A stretch of DNA of 64,000 nt, from assembly GCA_030645355.1 (NCBI GenBank), contig JAUSNJ010000111.1, positions 1 to 64,000 of the forward strand, read 5' to 3'. The first letter of the stretch is position 1; the number at the start of each line of letters is the position of its first letter. This stretch comes from Rhodoferax sp. (GTDB lineage Bacteria; Pseudomonadota; Gammaproteobacteria; Burkholderiales; Burkholderiaceae_C). Below, piece after piece: positions 9,897 to 18,702 of this stretch. The notes beneath the pieces were generated by a model that saw only the letters and a list, made by a program, of their open reading frames with translations, was not told the origin of the DNA and ran no database searches. Both the position numbers and the translations under genes were made by a program.

Positions 9897-10916
9897 ATGA
9901 ACGCACGATCGGAAAATAGACACTCAGATAAACATCTCCCTTACCTCGATGGCTGGCGGGGAATCGCCATCATCTGCGTGCTATGCGGACACTTTACAAG
10001 CATAGGGGCGCTGGGCGGCATTGGTGTGAGTGTGTTCTTCGTGCTTTCTGGCCTATTGATGAGCCGCATTCTGTTTGTCGAGAGGACTCCACTGCACTTG
10101 TTCTATCGCAGGCGCTTCGCCAGAATCGTGCCTGTGTTCTGGCTTTACCTCTCCGTGGTTTTCTTCGGTGGCTGGTTGTTTCTGGATCAGTTTTCTCTCA
10201 CGGAATTTCTATCCACGGCCCTATTTCTGCGGAGCTACTTCCCAGATACAAGTATTGACAAATCCAGTGTGCCAATAGGACATATTTGGTCGCTCAATGT
10301 CGAAGAGCATTGCTACATTTTGTTGTCGTTGCTCAGTCTGTTGGCGATTCGGTTTGGTGAGGCCAGCGCCAGAATTGTTCTGTCAATTTGTGCTGCCATG
10401 TGTGTAGTTTTCTTTGTCTTCTACAAGTACTATCCCCCGGTTGCTCAAACACCGTTCAATATGAGGACCGAGGTGGCGGCATTTCCATTGTTGTTCTCAT
10501 GCTCCTTGTTTCTCTGGGCTCGCAAATACCAATTCAAAGTGCCGAGCGCAGTGCCACTGATTTCCTTCCTGGGTGCATTTGGCATTGCGTTTTTTGCCAC
10601 ATCGTTTTTCGCAAAAATTGTGGGCACCGCGGTATTGCTCGCTGTATCGGTTAACACTTTGGCTGTCGCTCCGCCATGGGCTTTGGCGCTGCTGTCCAAT
10701 TCGCTTCTACGGTGGTTTGGGGTGTGCTCATACTCAATTTACCTTTGGCATGAGATATTTTATTTTTTTCAACCGCACACCACCGCTTGGCCATACTACG
10801 GAATATTTGCAGTGGGATCAACTTTGTTGATTGCAAGTGGTTCGTTCTACTTTTTCGAGAATCCACTGCGCAAACGACTCTCCGGCAGACCGGATTCAGT
10901 CAGAAACGTTTCCTAG
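9897..10916 (+). CDS. Acyltransferase 3 family (integral membrane O-acyltransferase)
   Basis: 339 aa; LPYLDGWRGIAIICVLCGHF, GVSVFFVLSGLLMSRI, YSIYLWHE; multiple TM segments. Confidence 0.9.
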   Translation: MNARSENRHSDKHLPYLDGWRGIAIICVLCGHFTSIGALGGIGVSVFFVLSGLLMSRILFVERTPLHLFYRRRFARIVPVFWLYLSVVFFGGWLFLDQFSLTEFLSTALFLRSYFPDTSIDKSSVPIGHIWSLNVEEHCYILLSLLSLLAIRFGEASARIVLSICAAMCVVFFVFYKYYPPVAQTPFNMRTEVAAFPLLFSCSLFLWARKYQFKVPSAVPLISFLGAFGIAFFATSFFAKIVGTAVLLAVSVNTLAVAPPWALALLSNSLLRWFGVCSYSIYLWHEIFYFFQPHTTAWPYYGIFAVGSTLLIASGSFYFFENPLRKRLSGRPDSVRNVS

Positions 10917-10973
10917 CCGGGTTATGCCAGCGCCCGCATGAACTTTCACTGAGGCCAGCATAAGGACAACGAC

Positions 10974-12143
10974 ATGATCAAGATTGAGGACGTCAAACTT
11001 GAAGAAACGTCTGAGCACAAGGAACTGTCCGCTATGGTGGATGGATCACCTGTCTGGTTTCGCTTTCCGAAGTGGCTTCTGATTGAGCCGCGCGCCGAGA
11101 TATTCTTGCCACTGGCGTTAGCTGAAGCAATGGTTCGTGCAGAGGACGTACTGGTCGCGAACAATCTGACTCTATCGGCGAAGCTGGCCGGTTCGCTGCC
11201 AGAAATTGTCAACCTATTCTGCTCGTGGAACCGGGACGACAACCACCCGATTCGGGTGCATGCCGTAACCGATATCACCGCGCATCCAGCACCGTCGGTC
11301 ATCTGCTGCTTCTCGGGCGGCATCGACAGCAGCTTCAGTTTCTCGCAGCACCAGGCCGAGATCACTGATTTGCTGGTAGTGATGGGGTTCGACTTAGCCG
11401 ACGCTGGTGCGCAGTGGGAGCAATTGACAGGGCGCATCCAGAAATTTGCCAATAAGCACGGCAAGCGGCTGATTGCGGTAGAGACGAATGTGCGGCAGGT
11501 CATTGAGTCACGCAAGCTGTCGTGGGAGGCCAGTCATGGCAGCGTCCTCGCCGCAATAGGCATTGCCCTGTCACCAGGCACCTTCATTATTCCGTCGAGC
11601 TACGGATACGCCGACCTGTTCCCTTGGGGCTCGCATCCATTGCTTGATCCACTTTGGAGCACGGAGTCCACCACCGTGCTGCATGATGGCCTGGGATTTA
11701 ACAGGACACAGAAGACGGAGCGGCTGGCTGGTCAACCGACGCTGCTCGATGACTTGCAGGTGTGCTGGAATCACATTGACAAGAATTGCGGGCGTTGCTC
11801 CAAATGTGTACGCACCTCGCTCGCGTTGCACATGCTTGGTGTTAGTTCGTCGAGCCTGCCGGAGTACCAGGGCACGACGTTGCTTCGGATTCTGAAGCCA
11901 GGTAGCTTGGCTGGTGTCCCTTTTGTTGAGGATCTGATTCGATTGGCGAAGCGCACCGGGCATCTTGAAGTGGCCCGCATTCTGGTCCGGTATAGAGACC
12001 GTTTTCTGTTCAAGTATCACCTGATCGAGAGCGTTCGCGCCTTCCTTGGCAACCGCGGCCGCGGGTTGTCGCGCCGTTTCGCAAAGAAGGGTTGGCATGC
12101 ATTGCGCACGAAGATCAAGAGCGGAAACGTGACGCTGGATTGA
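10974..12143 (+). CDS. PP-loop (adenine nucleotide alpha hydrolase/QueC-like) protein of unknown function
   Basis: 389 aa; CCFSGGIDSSFSFS PP-loop, Cys cluster NCGRCSKCVRT. Confidence 0.7.
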   Translation: MIKIEDVKLEETSEHKELSAMVDGSPVWFRFPKWLLIEPRAEIFLPLALAEAMVRAEDVLVANNLTLSAKLAGSLPEIVNLFCSWNRDDNHPIRVHAVTDITAHPAPSVICCFSGGIDSSFSFSQHQAEITDLLVVMGFDLADAGAQWEQLTGRIQKFANKHGKRLIAVETNVRQVIESRKLSWEASHGSVLAAIGIALSPGTFIIPSSYGYADLFPWGSHPLLDPLWSTESTTVLHDGLGFNRTQKTERLAGQPTLLDDLQVCWNHIDKNCGRCSKCVRTSLALHMLGVSSSSLPEYQGTTLLRILKPGSLAGVPFVEDLIRLAKRTGHLEVARILVRYRDRFLFKYHLIESVRAFLGNRGRGLSRRFAKKGWHALRTKIKSGNVTLD

Positions 12144-12196
12144 AATGGGAGCGCGAGCAGCCAGACAGTAGCAATTGGATGCTAGATGGAGGAGCC

Positions 12197-13380
12197 GTGA
12201 ACAACAATCACCTTGGCAAGCTGAAACTGGCAATTACGAAAGCGAAAGGCGTGAAGATGTAGAGTGGCAAGGGCTATTGCCTCCAACTCTGGGACATTGT
12301 GCGGCTGCCAGGCTGCAGCCCAAGCTGCAACGTCTGGGACTATTACGACTTCCGGCTCTATGACGAGGACTTTGTCGCCCCGGATACGCTGGTTGAGTAC
12401 GCTGGGTCTAGTATTCAAGAAGACATCAGCCAAGCGTTGAATCCCAGGAGTATCGCCGCACCTGGATGGGACAAGCTGGTTTGCATGGCGATACTGCGCG
12501 GTGAGCCCTTTGCGTTCTCCAAGCTCAAAGCGGTGTATCGGCCGCGCGGTGGAATTCCTTCCTATGTGCCATGCGCTCTCACTTCGAGTGATGAAACGAT
12601 ACGCTTTCTGCGCAACCGTTCCAACTCCCCGATGTTTACCAAGCCCTCCTATGGGCAGGGGTGGGTGGGTCGTTCCTGCTGTCCGACTACGATGCCCAGT
12701 CGGATCGAATCAAACATTCCAATGGAACCTCAGAATTGGTGCAGGACTTTGTCGGCAGAGTCCTTTCTCAAATGGCGTCTCCATTCCATCAAGTTGAGTC
12801 GGGCTATCTGTTCCGGGATGTGGTTGACCAGCACCACGCTATCAATGAGTTTCAGGGCAGGGACGCGGTCTCCGGATTGAGGGTTGTTGTGTTGAATGAC
12901 CCGGCTGGACCCAAGGTTCTATTGGTCACCTGGAAGCTGGCCATGGGCAGCAATGTGACCGACAACTTCACCCTGGGCGCTTACGGCAATCTGGTGGCCC
13001 GTGTGAATCAGGAAACCGGGGCCGCCGATTTTGCGGCGAACGCCATGTGGCCAACTGCGGAAAGGCTGTACAAACACCCGGTCACCGGAAAGTCGTTCGC
13101 GTCGTTCAAGATCCCGTTTTGGCGCGAAGCGCTGGAAACAGCGACCGCGGCTGCGAGGTACTTCCCGCTGATGCGCATTCAGCACTGGGACGTCGCCGTG
13201 ACCAACGCAGGCCCCGAACTCCTTGAACTCAACGAGTTGGGTGGAACGCAGATCCATCAAATGGGCGGGCAGGGAATTCTGACCCACGAACTTCGCGAGT
13301 TCATACTGGCCTACGGCAACCTGGATAAACGCCCCTTGTTGCGGGAGGCCTGCCTTGCCGGCAGGGCCGCTAAGGGCTAG
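12197..13380 (+). pseudogene. Disrupted sugar-transfer-associated ATP-grasp gene
   Basis: GTG at 12197 frame reads VNNNHLGKLKLAITKAKGVKM-TAG(12260-12262)-SGKGYCLQLWDIVRLPGC...MFTKPSYGQG, then continuity requires a frame change near 12658-12661 into GGSFLLSDYDAQ...ELLELNELGGTQIHQMG. Confidence 0.75.
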
Positions 13381-13397
13381 GCATTCCCGAGGCCAGA

Positions 13398-14243
13398 TCA
13401 GTTCCCGCTGACCGCTGGTGCAAGCGTAACGGCCCAGAGTTGCGCCGCGCGGTCCAGTCCTTGCCCCGAAAAATGGCAGCCATCACGGCGTAAGTCATCA
13501 CCGACCAGCGTATCCGTGTCAGGCCCGATTCGAAACCGACCGTTGCCCAGGGCCTTGGCTTCGATGGCAGCTCGGACCGGGGCGTTCGGTTCTGATCGAC
13601 AGACCGTCGAGCGGGCCAGGAAGACCGGAGCCTGTGATCCCGCTTGCTCCAGGATCAGCGCCAGCTTGTCGAGACCGACGCTGTAAACCTGCTCGGTTGT
13701 GGCCGCGCGGGCGTCGGCCTCTCCCTGTTGCCACAGGATCAACTCCGGCGCGAGGCCCGCAGCCTGCATGGACTTGAGCTGCCGCACCAGACGCTCGCGC
13801 AGCGGGCTTTGGGTCGCCGTCCAGTCGTCTATGGATGTGGCGTCGACGCCCATTGCTGAGATCACGATCGGGCGCTGCAGCCCAAGTGCTGAGAGCCGAT
13901 GCGCCAGGCGATACCAGATGCTGCCGCCATCGCCAGAGCTGCCTGGCAGTGGATCGACCGCCATGAAGCATTTTCCATCGGCAGTCAGAGTGATTGGCGG
14001 GTCGCCACTGGGCGCCGGCGCACCAAGATTTGCGGCATTGGATTGCCCCAGCGCCAGAATCACTATCGGCCGTTGGGCAGCAATCCTGTCACATTCCATC
14101 ACCGGTCGATTGCCGATCTGGACAAGCTGGTCAATTCTTGTGTGCAGCGCGCTGCGACCCCCAGCGCTCAACAGGTTGAGCAGCCAAAGACCCGGTATCG
14201 CCAGGATGGCGAGTACCAGCCAGAGAGTCTGCCGCGTAGACAT
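13398..14243 (-). CDS. SGNH/sialate O-acetylesterase-like hydrolase
   Basis: 281 aa; N-terminal TM/signal; IVILALGQSNAANLG and ELILWQQGEADA. Confidence 0.7.
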   Translation of the reverse strand: MSTRQTLWLVLAILAIPGLWLLNLLSAGGRSALHTRIDQLVQIGNRPVMECDRIAAQRPIVILALGQSNAANLGAPAPSGDPPITLTADGKCFMAVDPLPGSSGDGGSIWYRLAHRLSALGLQRPIVISAMGVDATSIDDWTATQSPLRERLVRQLKSMQAAGLAPELILWQQGEADARAATTEQVYSVGLDKLALILEQAGSQAPVFLARSTVCRSEPNAPVRAAIEAKALGNGRFRIGPDTDTLVGDDLRRDGCHFSGQGLDRAAQLWAVTLAPAVSGN

Positions 14244-15277
14244 TACCGGTTCACATGGGCTCGGTTTTTATAACGCGTCCGAATCCAGCGCATTGCCGGT
14301 TGTTCCACCCACCGAGTCAGTGCGCCAGCCAGGACCAGGCTGGCACAAAGCGCAGCCGCGATGACCAGATCCATTGACAGGCCCGTGGCTCGCAACCGCA
14401 ACTGAATTGCCCAGCCGATGTTCTCATGCAGCAGGTAGAGGGGGTACGAGACCGTACCCAGCCAGACAAATGGCGCGAACCCCAGCACTGGGAGCCGTCC
14501 TTTGGCTGCGAACAACACCGCTGTTGCCAGTGCCACTGCCAGCGCCGCGACAAACGCCGACTCGCACACCAGCAGCGTCAGGATCGCCATGGCAGCTGTT
14601 TGTGCGGGCCGATGCCAGGCCTTTGGCCCTGTGCGATGGCTCGCCAGATAGACCGATATTCCCAGGGCGAACCAAGGGATGTATTGCAGGATCATCAATC
14701 GGAAGAGGATCCAGGGAAGACTGATGCCAAATTGCCGTTTAAGCACGTAGTACGTCAACCTCAACACCAGCAATCCAAACAGAACGAGGTGTATCCGGTC
14801 CAGGCGTTGCAACCTGTACAGAATAAACATGCCGAGGTAGAACAACAATTCGACTTCGAGCGTCCAGTAAACGCCGTCCACATGGGGCACGCGGAGCAGC
14901 CCGTGCAGCATGAGCATATTGGCGAATGCTGTCTCCAGACCGACCAGTTTGCCCGGTAGACCCAGCTGGTGTGTCACGAAGAGAGTCAGGAAGATCGCGA
15001 CCCAGTACGCGGGAAACAGGCGGCTGAACCGTGACACCACAAAATCCATCGGCTGGCGCGTTCGCTCCAGTGTCATGAAGATCACGAAGCCGCTCACAAT
15101 GAAGAACAGATTGACGCCATAGTGGCCATCGGGGAAAGAGACTGAAGGACCGGATCCAGTCCCGGAGGGATAGAGCAGCGTGAACTGCGTCGTGTAGTGA
15201 AACAGCACGACTGCCATGGCGGCCAGGCCACGCAAGGCGTCGACTTGAACAAGGCGCTGAACGCTTGGGCTGGACAT
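14243..15277 (-). CDS. Acyltransferase 3 family
   Basis: 344 aa; VDALRGLAAMAVVLFHY, YGVNLFFIVSGFVIFMTLERT, YPLYLLHENIG. Confidence 0.9.
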   Translation of the reverse strand: MSSPSVQRLVQVDALRGLAAMAVVLFHYTTQFTLLYPSGTGSGPSVSFPDGHYGVNLFFIVSGFVIFMTLERTRQPMDFVVSRFSRLFPAYWVAIFLTLFVTHQLGLPGKLVGLETAFANMLMLHGLLRVPHVDGVYWTLEVELLFYLGMFILYRLQRLDRIHLVLFGLLVLRLTYYVLKRQFGISLPWILFRLMILQYIPWFALGISVYLASHRTGPKAWHRPAQTAAMAILTLLVCESAFVAALAVALATAVLFAAKGRLPVLGFAPFVWLGTVSYPLYLLHENIGWAIQLRLRATGLSMDLVIAAALCASLVLAGALTRWVEQPAMRWIRTRYKNRAHVNR

Positions 15278-15333
15278 TACTTAATTCTCATAAGGGAGAT
15301 CGGCGTTTAGCCCCCGTGCAATGGATATCTATC

Positions 15334-15350
15334 GCTATCAAAATCATAGT
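15334..15350. repeat. Near-palindrome GCTATCAAAATCATAGT
   Basis: GCTAT-CAAAATC-ATAGT, one mismatch, intergenic between 15277 and 15360. Confidence 0.5.
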
Positions 15351-15359
15351 AAACGGCTT

Positions 15360-16286
15360 TTACCCGCGACGGCGTATGCGCCGGACCAGTGACGAGAATC
15401 CGCTGAGTTCCGCGTCCAACTCGACCGGATGCAGGTTCTCGCCGTCCAGCAGTCGCGGCAACTCCAGAGAATCGCACCGGTGATTGACCAGCTCAAGATG
15501 CGTTGTGGTGGCACTCTGAACACCCAGTTTTTTCAGAAGGGGAAACTGTGACCGACGATATTCCCCGCTGGGATAGCACAGGTGATTGGCTGGTCGGCCA
15601 CTCAATCCCTCGATGATTCTTCTGTTGGTGTCGATCTCATCGGTGAGCAATGCATCTTCCGCAGGCAGGCGATGCCGGTGCGTATGCAACTGTAGATCGA
15701 GCCCGTTGGCGCATAGCTTTGCGACCGCATCTGGCGATGACAGTTCAAAGAGCCCACCATCCGAACACTTCAGGTCAACACCCGCAGCGCTGGCAGCATG
15801 CAAAAGGCCGTCATGTTCCTGTTGGTCGTCTTTGGCCGGAACCGGCAATGACACCCCTTTCCAGCTCAGGTACCGCCGCAACACATTGAGCACCGGGCGA
15901 CCTTTGGTGGCGTAGTAGGTGGTCAAGTACAGCGTGACGGGCCAGTTTCGCTTTTGAAGCTCGGGCAGCGCAAAACGGGCGAAGCCGGTCCAGCCGTCAT
16001 CCACGGTGAACGCCAGCACATTGGTCAAGGGTTCCTTGGCCTGCAGGCGGCGGGTCAGTTCCTGCAATGGGACGACGTTGAAGCCGTACGCGGCAATCTG
16101 ATCCAGTCTCTGCTGGAACGTCGAGGGCAGCATGAAAAGTTGTGGTGCGAATGCGTGTTCGTCTTGGTACGAAAAGCCGTGGTAGCACAACACGCGCGCT
16201 TCGTTTCGCGTCAGCAGACGTGCTGCGGCAAAGACGCCCAATGCCCTCAAAGTACGCAAGGCAGCGATCCTGAGTTCTCTTTTCAT
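15360..16286 (-). CDS. Polysaccharide deacetylase
   Basis: 308 aa; VLCYHGFS, LAFTVDDGWTGF, LQLHTHRH (NodB-type motifs). Confidence 0.85.
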   Translation of the reverse strand: MKRELRIAALRTLRALGVFAAARLLTRNEARVLCYHGFSYQDEHAFAPQLFMLPSTFQQRLDQIAAYGFNVVPLQELTRRLQAKEPLTNVLAFTVDDGWTGFARFALPELQKRNWPVTLYLTTYYATKGRPVLNVLRRYLSWKGVSLPVPAKDDQQEHDGLLHAASAAGVDLKCSDGGLFELSSPDAVAKLCANGLDLQLHTHRHRLPAEDALLTDEIDTNRRIIEGLSGRPANHLCYPSGEYRRSQFPLLKKLGVQSATTTHLELVNHRCDSLELPRLLDGENLHPVELDAELSGFSSLVRRIRRRG

Positions 16287-16307
16287 TGAAGTCTCGCGGA
16301 ACCGCTT

Positions 16308-17465
16308 CTATGCCGCTGCGGAAGCCCACCGGCGTTGGGACGCACGGTCCCAGACCAGCGCGTAACTACACGGCTGGTAAAGCCCCTTGTTAAAAAGATC
16401 TTTCCGGGTCGGGGAGGTCGACAGCGCGTCATTCGTGCAATCCTCCGACGGACCTGCCCGAAACAACCTGGCGCCGCCCGCAACGGGAATGTCCTGCAAA
16501 TACTTTAACCGGCGTGAAATCTCTTTCACCTTCGGGTCGTAAAACCAACTGCCGCCGTACATTCCGAGTACCTCCGGGTGAACCGAATACAGCTCAGCGC
16601 AGCATTGGTAGCACTCATTCCAGCCGGCCTCGTTGAAGTGATCCAGTCGGTGCACGTGGGTGTGAATCTGGAAAAACGGCTTGAACCCGCCGACTCGAAC
16701 AAAATACGCGATGCGAGACAAGACCTGTGCGCTGCCACCCGTCAGGACGATTGATCGTGGGACGCCGCATTGATAGTCGACCAGTTGCGCACCGCAGGCA
16801 TAGAGGCGAAGCGTGGCCAGGCCAAATTCCTTTTGGAATGTGTCGTGGTCGAGCTCAAGCCAATCCTCGGTGCCGGTCAATCTGGTCGACATCCATTCGA
16901 AGTGTTTGATTTGCCCTTCCCGGACGCGGTCGGGTAACGCAGCCAGGCGAGGGTCACGCAGGGTTCGTTGCATCCCCATCAAAATGAGCGTTGCCAGATA
17001 CGCTCGCGCAACGTCAGCCCCCTGTTCCACAACGATGCTTTTCCAGATGGCATGGCAGGCGGGCGGAAAGTGTTTGTAGTCCGCAAGCCCTTTGGCTGAA
17101 GCTACGGCATCAAGGAAGCTATTCAATGCAGGATATGTCGACCCGGTGAGAGGCTGCAACGCCGTAGTTCTCTCTTCCACAATTTCGGTGAGATTACTGG
17201 GCGTTAGCACGAGCAGGCCTTTCCGTGGGCAATCAGCCTGGTGCTTGCCGAGACAGTTGTTCGTGAAGAACTGCTCAAAACGTTGAACTGCAGCATTTGA
17301 ATTGCCCCTGGTTTTTACGACGAATCTTGGCCGGTAGATCGCAGTGTAACGGCACCGACATAGGCGGGCATTGCGCGCCGAACGATCCGTGGAACACCAG
17401 TTAAACTCCGCCAGATGTGCTGATTTTTCTTGCACCAATCGCATTGATCGCAGAAAGGAGTCCAT
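16308..17465 (-). CDS. Conserved-looking protein of unknown function
   Basis: 385-aa ORF with long uninterrupted coding; the start overlaps the divergent ATP-grasp gene so the true start may be downstream; notable FQIHTHVHRLDHFNEAGWNECYQCC segment. Confidence 0.6.
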   Translation of the reverse strand: MDSFLRSMRLVQEKSAHLAEFNWCSTDRSARNARLCRCRYTAIYRPRFVVKTRGNSNAAVQRFEQFFTNNCLGKHQADCPRKGLLVLTPSNLTEIVEERTTALQPLTGSTYPALNSFLDAVASAKGLADYKHFPPACHAIWKSIVVEQGADVARAYLATLILMGMQRTLRDPRLAALPDRVREGQIKHFEWMSTRLTGTEDWLELDHDTFQKEFGLATLRLYACGAQLVDYQCGVPRSIVLTGGSAQVLSRIAYFVRVGGFKPFFQIHTHVHRLDHFNEAGWNECYQCCAELYSVHPEVLGMYGGSWFYDPKVKEISRRLKYLQDIPVAGGARLFRAGPSEDCTNDALSTSPTRKDLFNKGLYQPCSYALVWDRASQRRWASAAA

Positions 17466-18702
17466 GGGGCGCGTAGTTTCCGATTTGGCTGGTAAAGCTG
17501 CACCATTGCTGGGGCGTGACCACGCGGTATTGGTGGTCGATTGCCAGGCGCTGGGAATGATTGCGGTGGTTCGGTCATTGGGCCGGGCCGGGTACAGGGT
17601 TCATGCTGTATCAAGTGATCGCGATGCCCTCGGATTCCGTTCGTCCTTTCGTTCGGTTGACGTTTGTCATCCGCCCTATGCCGACGCGTCGTTCCTGCCG
17701 TGGTTGCAGGACTATGTCCAACGCAACCGGATCGAAGCGATCATTCCCAGTGAAGCTTTTTTGCACGCGATTCGAAGCGAGTTCGAAAAATATCGCTCGC
17801 TGATCCCGGATGCGGCGTCGGTTTCCATTTGGGAAGTCTGCCTCAGCAAGGTCGCGACACAACGCCTGTTGTTGGAGTCCGGTGCGCACAATCAGCACCT
17901 TCCTCCCGGGGGCATCATCACCAGCGCCATTGATAGCCCGGATCAGACTGAACTTGGCCGACACAACGGCCCGTTCTACCTCAAGGCCGATTCAGGCCAC
18001 GGAATTGGCCATACACAGGCCACCGTTATCCGGTGTGAGGATGCGTCCAGTCTGATCAGTCAGATTGAGTTGTTGCGACCCCGCTACCACGCGTTGTTGT
18101 GGCAGAGCTTCGCGCCTGGCATGAAGGTCGGCGTCAGCCTGTGGCGACACCATGGCGCCGTGATGGCTGAGAGCATGGTCCTGGGGCTGCATATGCATCC
18201 ACATGGCGGCGGCATGATGTCGCTTCGCAAGACCTTTTGGCATGAGGCCATTTTGGCGGATGCGAAGCAAAAAATGGAAAGCCTCGGATGGCAGGGCGTT
18301 GCCATGATGGAATACAAATGGAACCCCGCAACCGATGAGTTCTGGTTTATCGAGATCAATGCGCGCTTTTGGGGGTATCTTCACCTGGACCTGTTCGCTG
18401 GCAAGGACTTTCCCCGCCTGCAGCTTGACGCGCATTTCGGCCAGGTAACCACCGACATGGGGCCACCGCGCGGCGAACTCTATTGCCGTGACACGGTTCC
18501 AGGGGAAGTCTTGTACCTGGTGTCTGTGCTGAAGGATGCAAAGGTTTCCTGGCGGTCCAAGGTTTGGAGAATGGTCGTCTTTGGCGCGTTGTTCTTCCAT
18601 CCAACGATGAAGGCTGACCTCCTGTTCCCTGCCGACAGAAGCCTCTACTGGCGAGCATGGTTACGGTTTTTTTCGGACCTGGTGGTAACCCGATGGCGAT
18701 GA
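17464..18702 (+). CDS. ATP-grasp domain protein (carbamoyl-phosphate synthase-like fold)
   Basis: Likely start at 17464; VLVVDCQALGMIAVVRSLGRAGYRVHAVSSD, FYLKADSGHGIGHTQ, WFIEINARFWGYLHLDLFAG. Confidence 0.8.
   Translation: MGRVVSDLAGKAAPLLGRDHAVLVVDCQALGMIAVVRSLGRAGYRVHAVSSDRDALGFRSSFRSVDVCHPPYADASFLPWLQDYVQRNRIEAIIPSEAFLHAIRSEFEKYRSLIPDAASVSIWEVCLSKVATQRLLLESGAHNQHLPPGGIITSAIDSPDQTELGRHNGPFYLKADSGHGIGHTQATVIRCEDASSLISQIELLRPRYHALLWQSFAPGMKVGVSLWRHHGAVMAESMVLGLHMHPHGGGMMSLRKTFWHEAILADAKQKMESLGWQGVAMMEYKWNPATDEFWFIEINARFWGYLHLDLFAGKDFPRLQLDAHFGQVTTDMGPPRGELYCRDTVPGEVLYLVSVLKDAKVSWRSKVWRMVVFGALFFHPTMKADLLFPADRSLYWRAWLRFFSDLVVTRWR

Noticed and set aside
12175-12363. 62-aa ORF at the start of the disrupted ATP-grasp region
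   Set aside because: Off-frame relative to the homologous reading frame; composition not protein-like.
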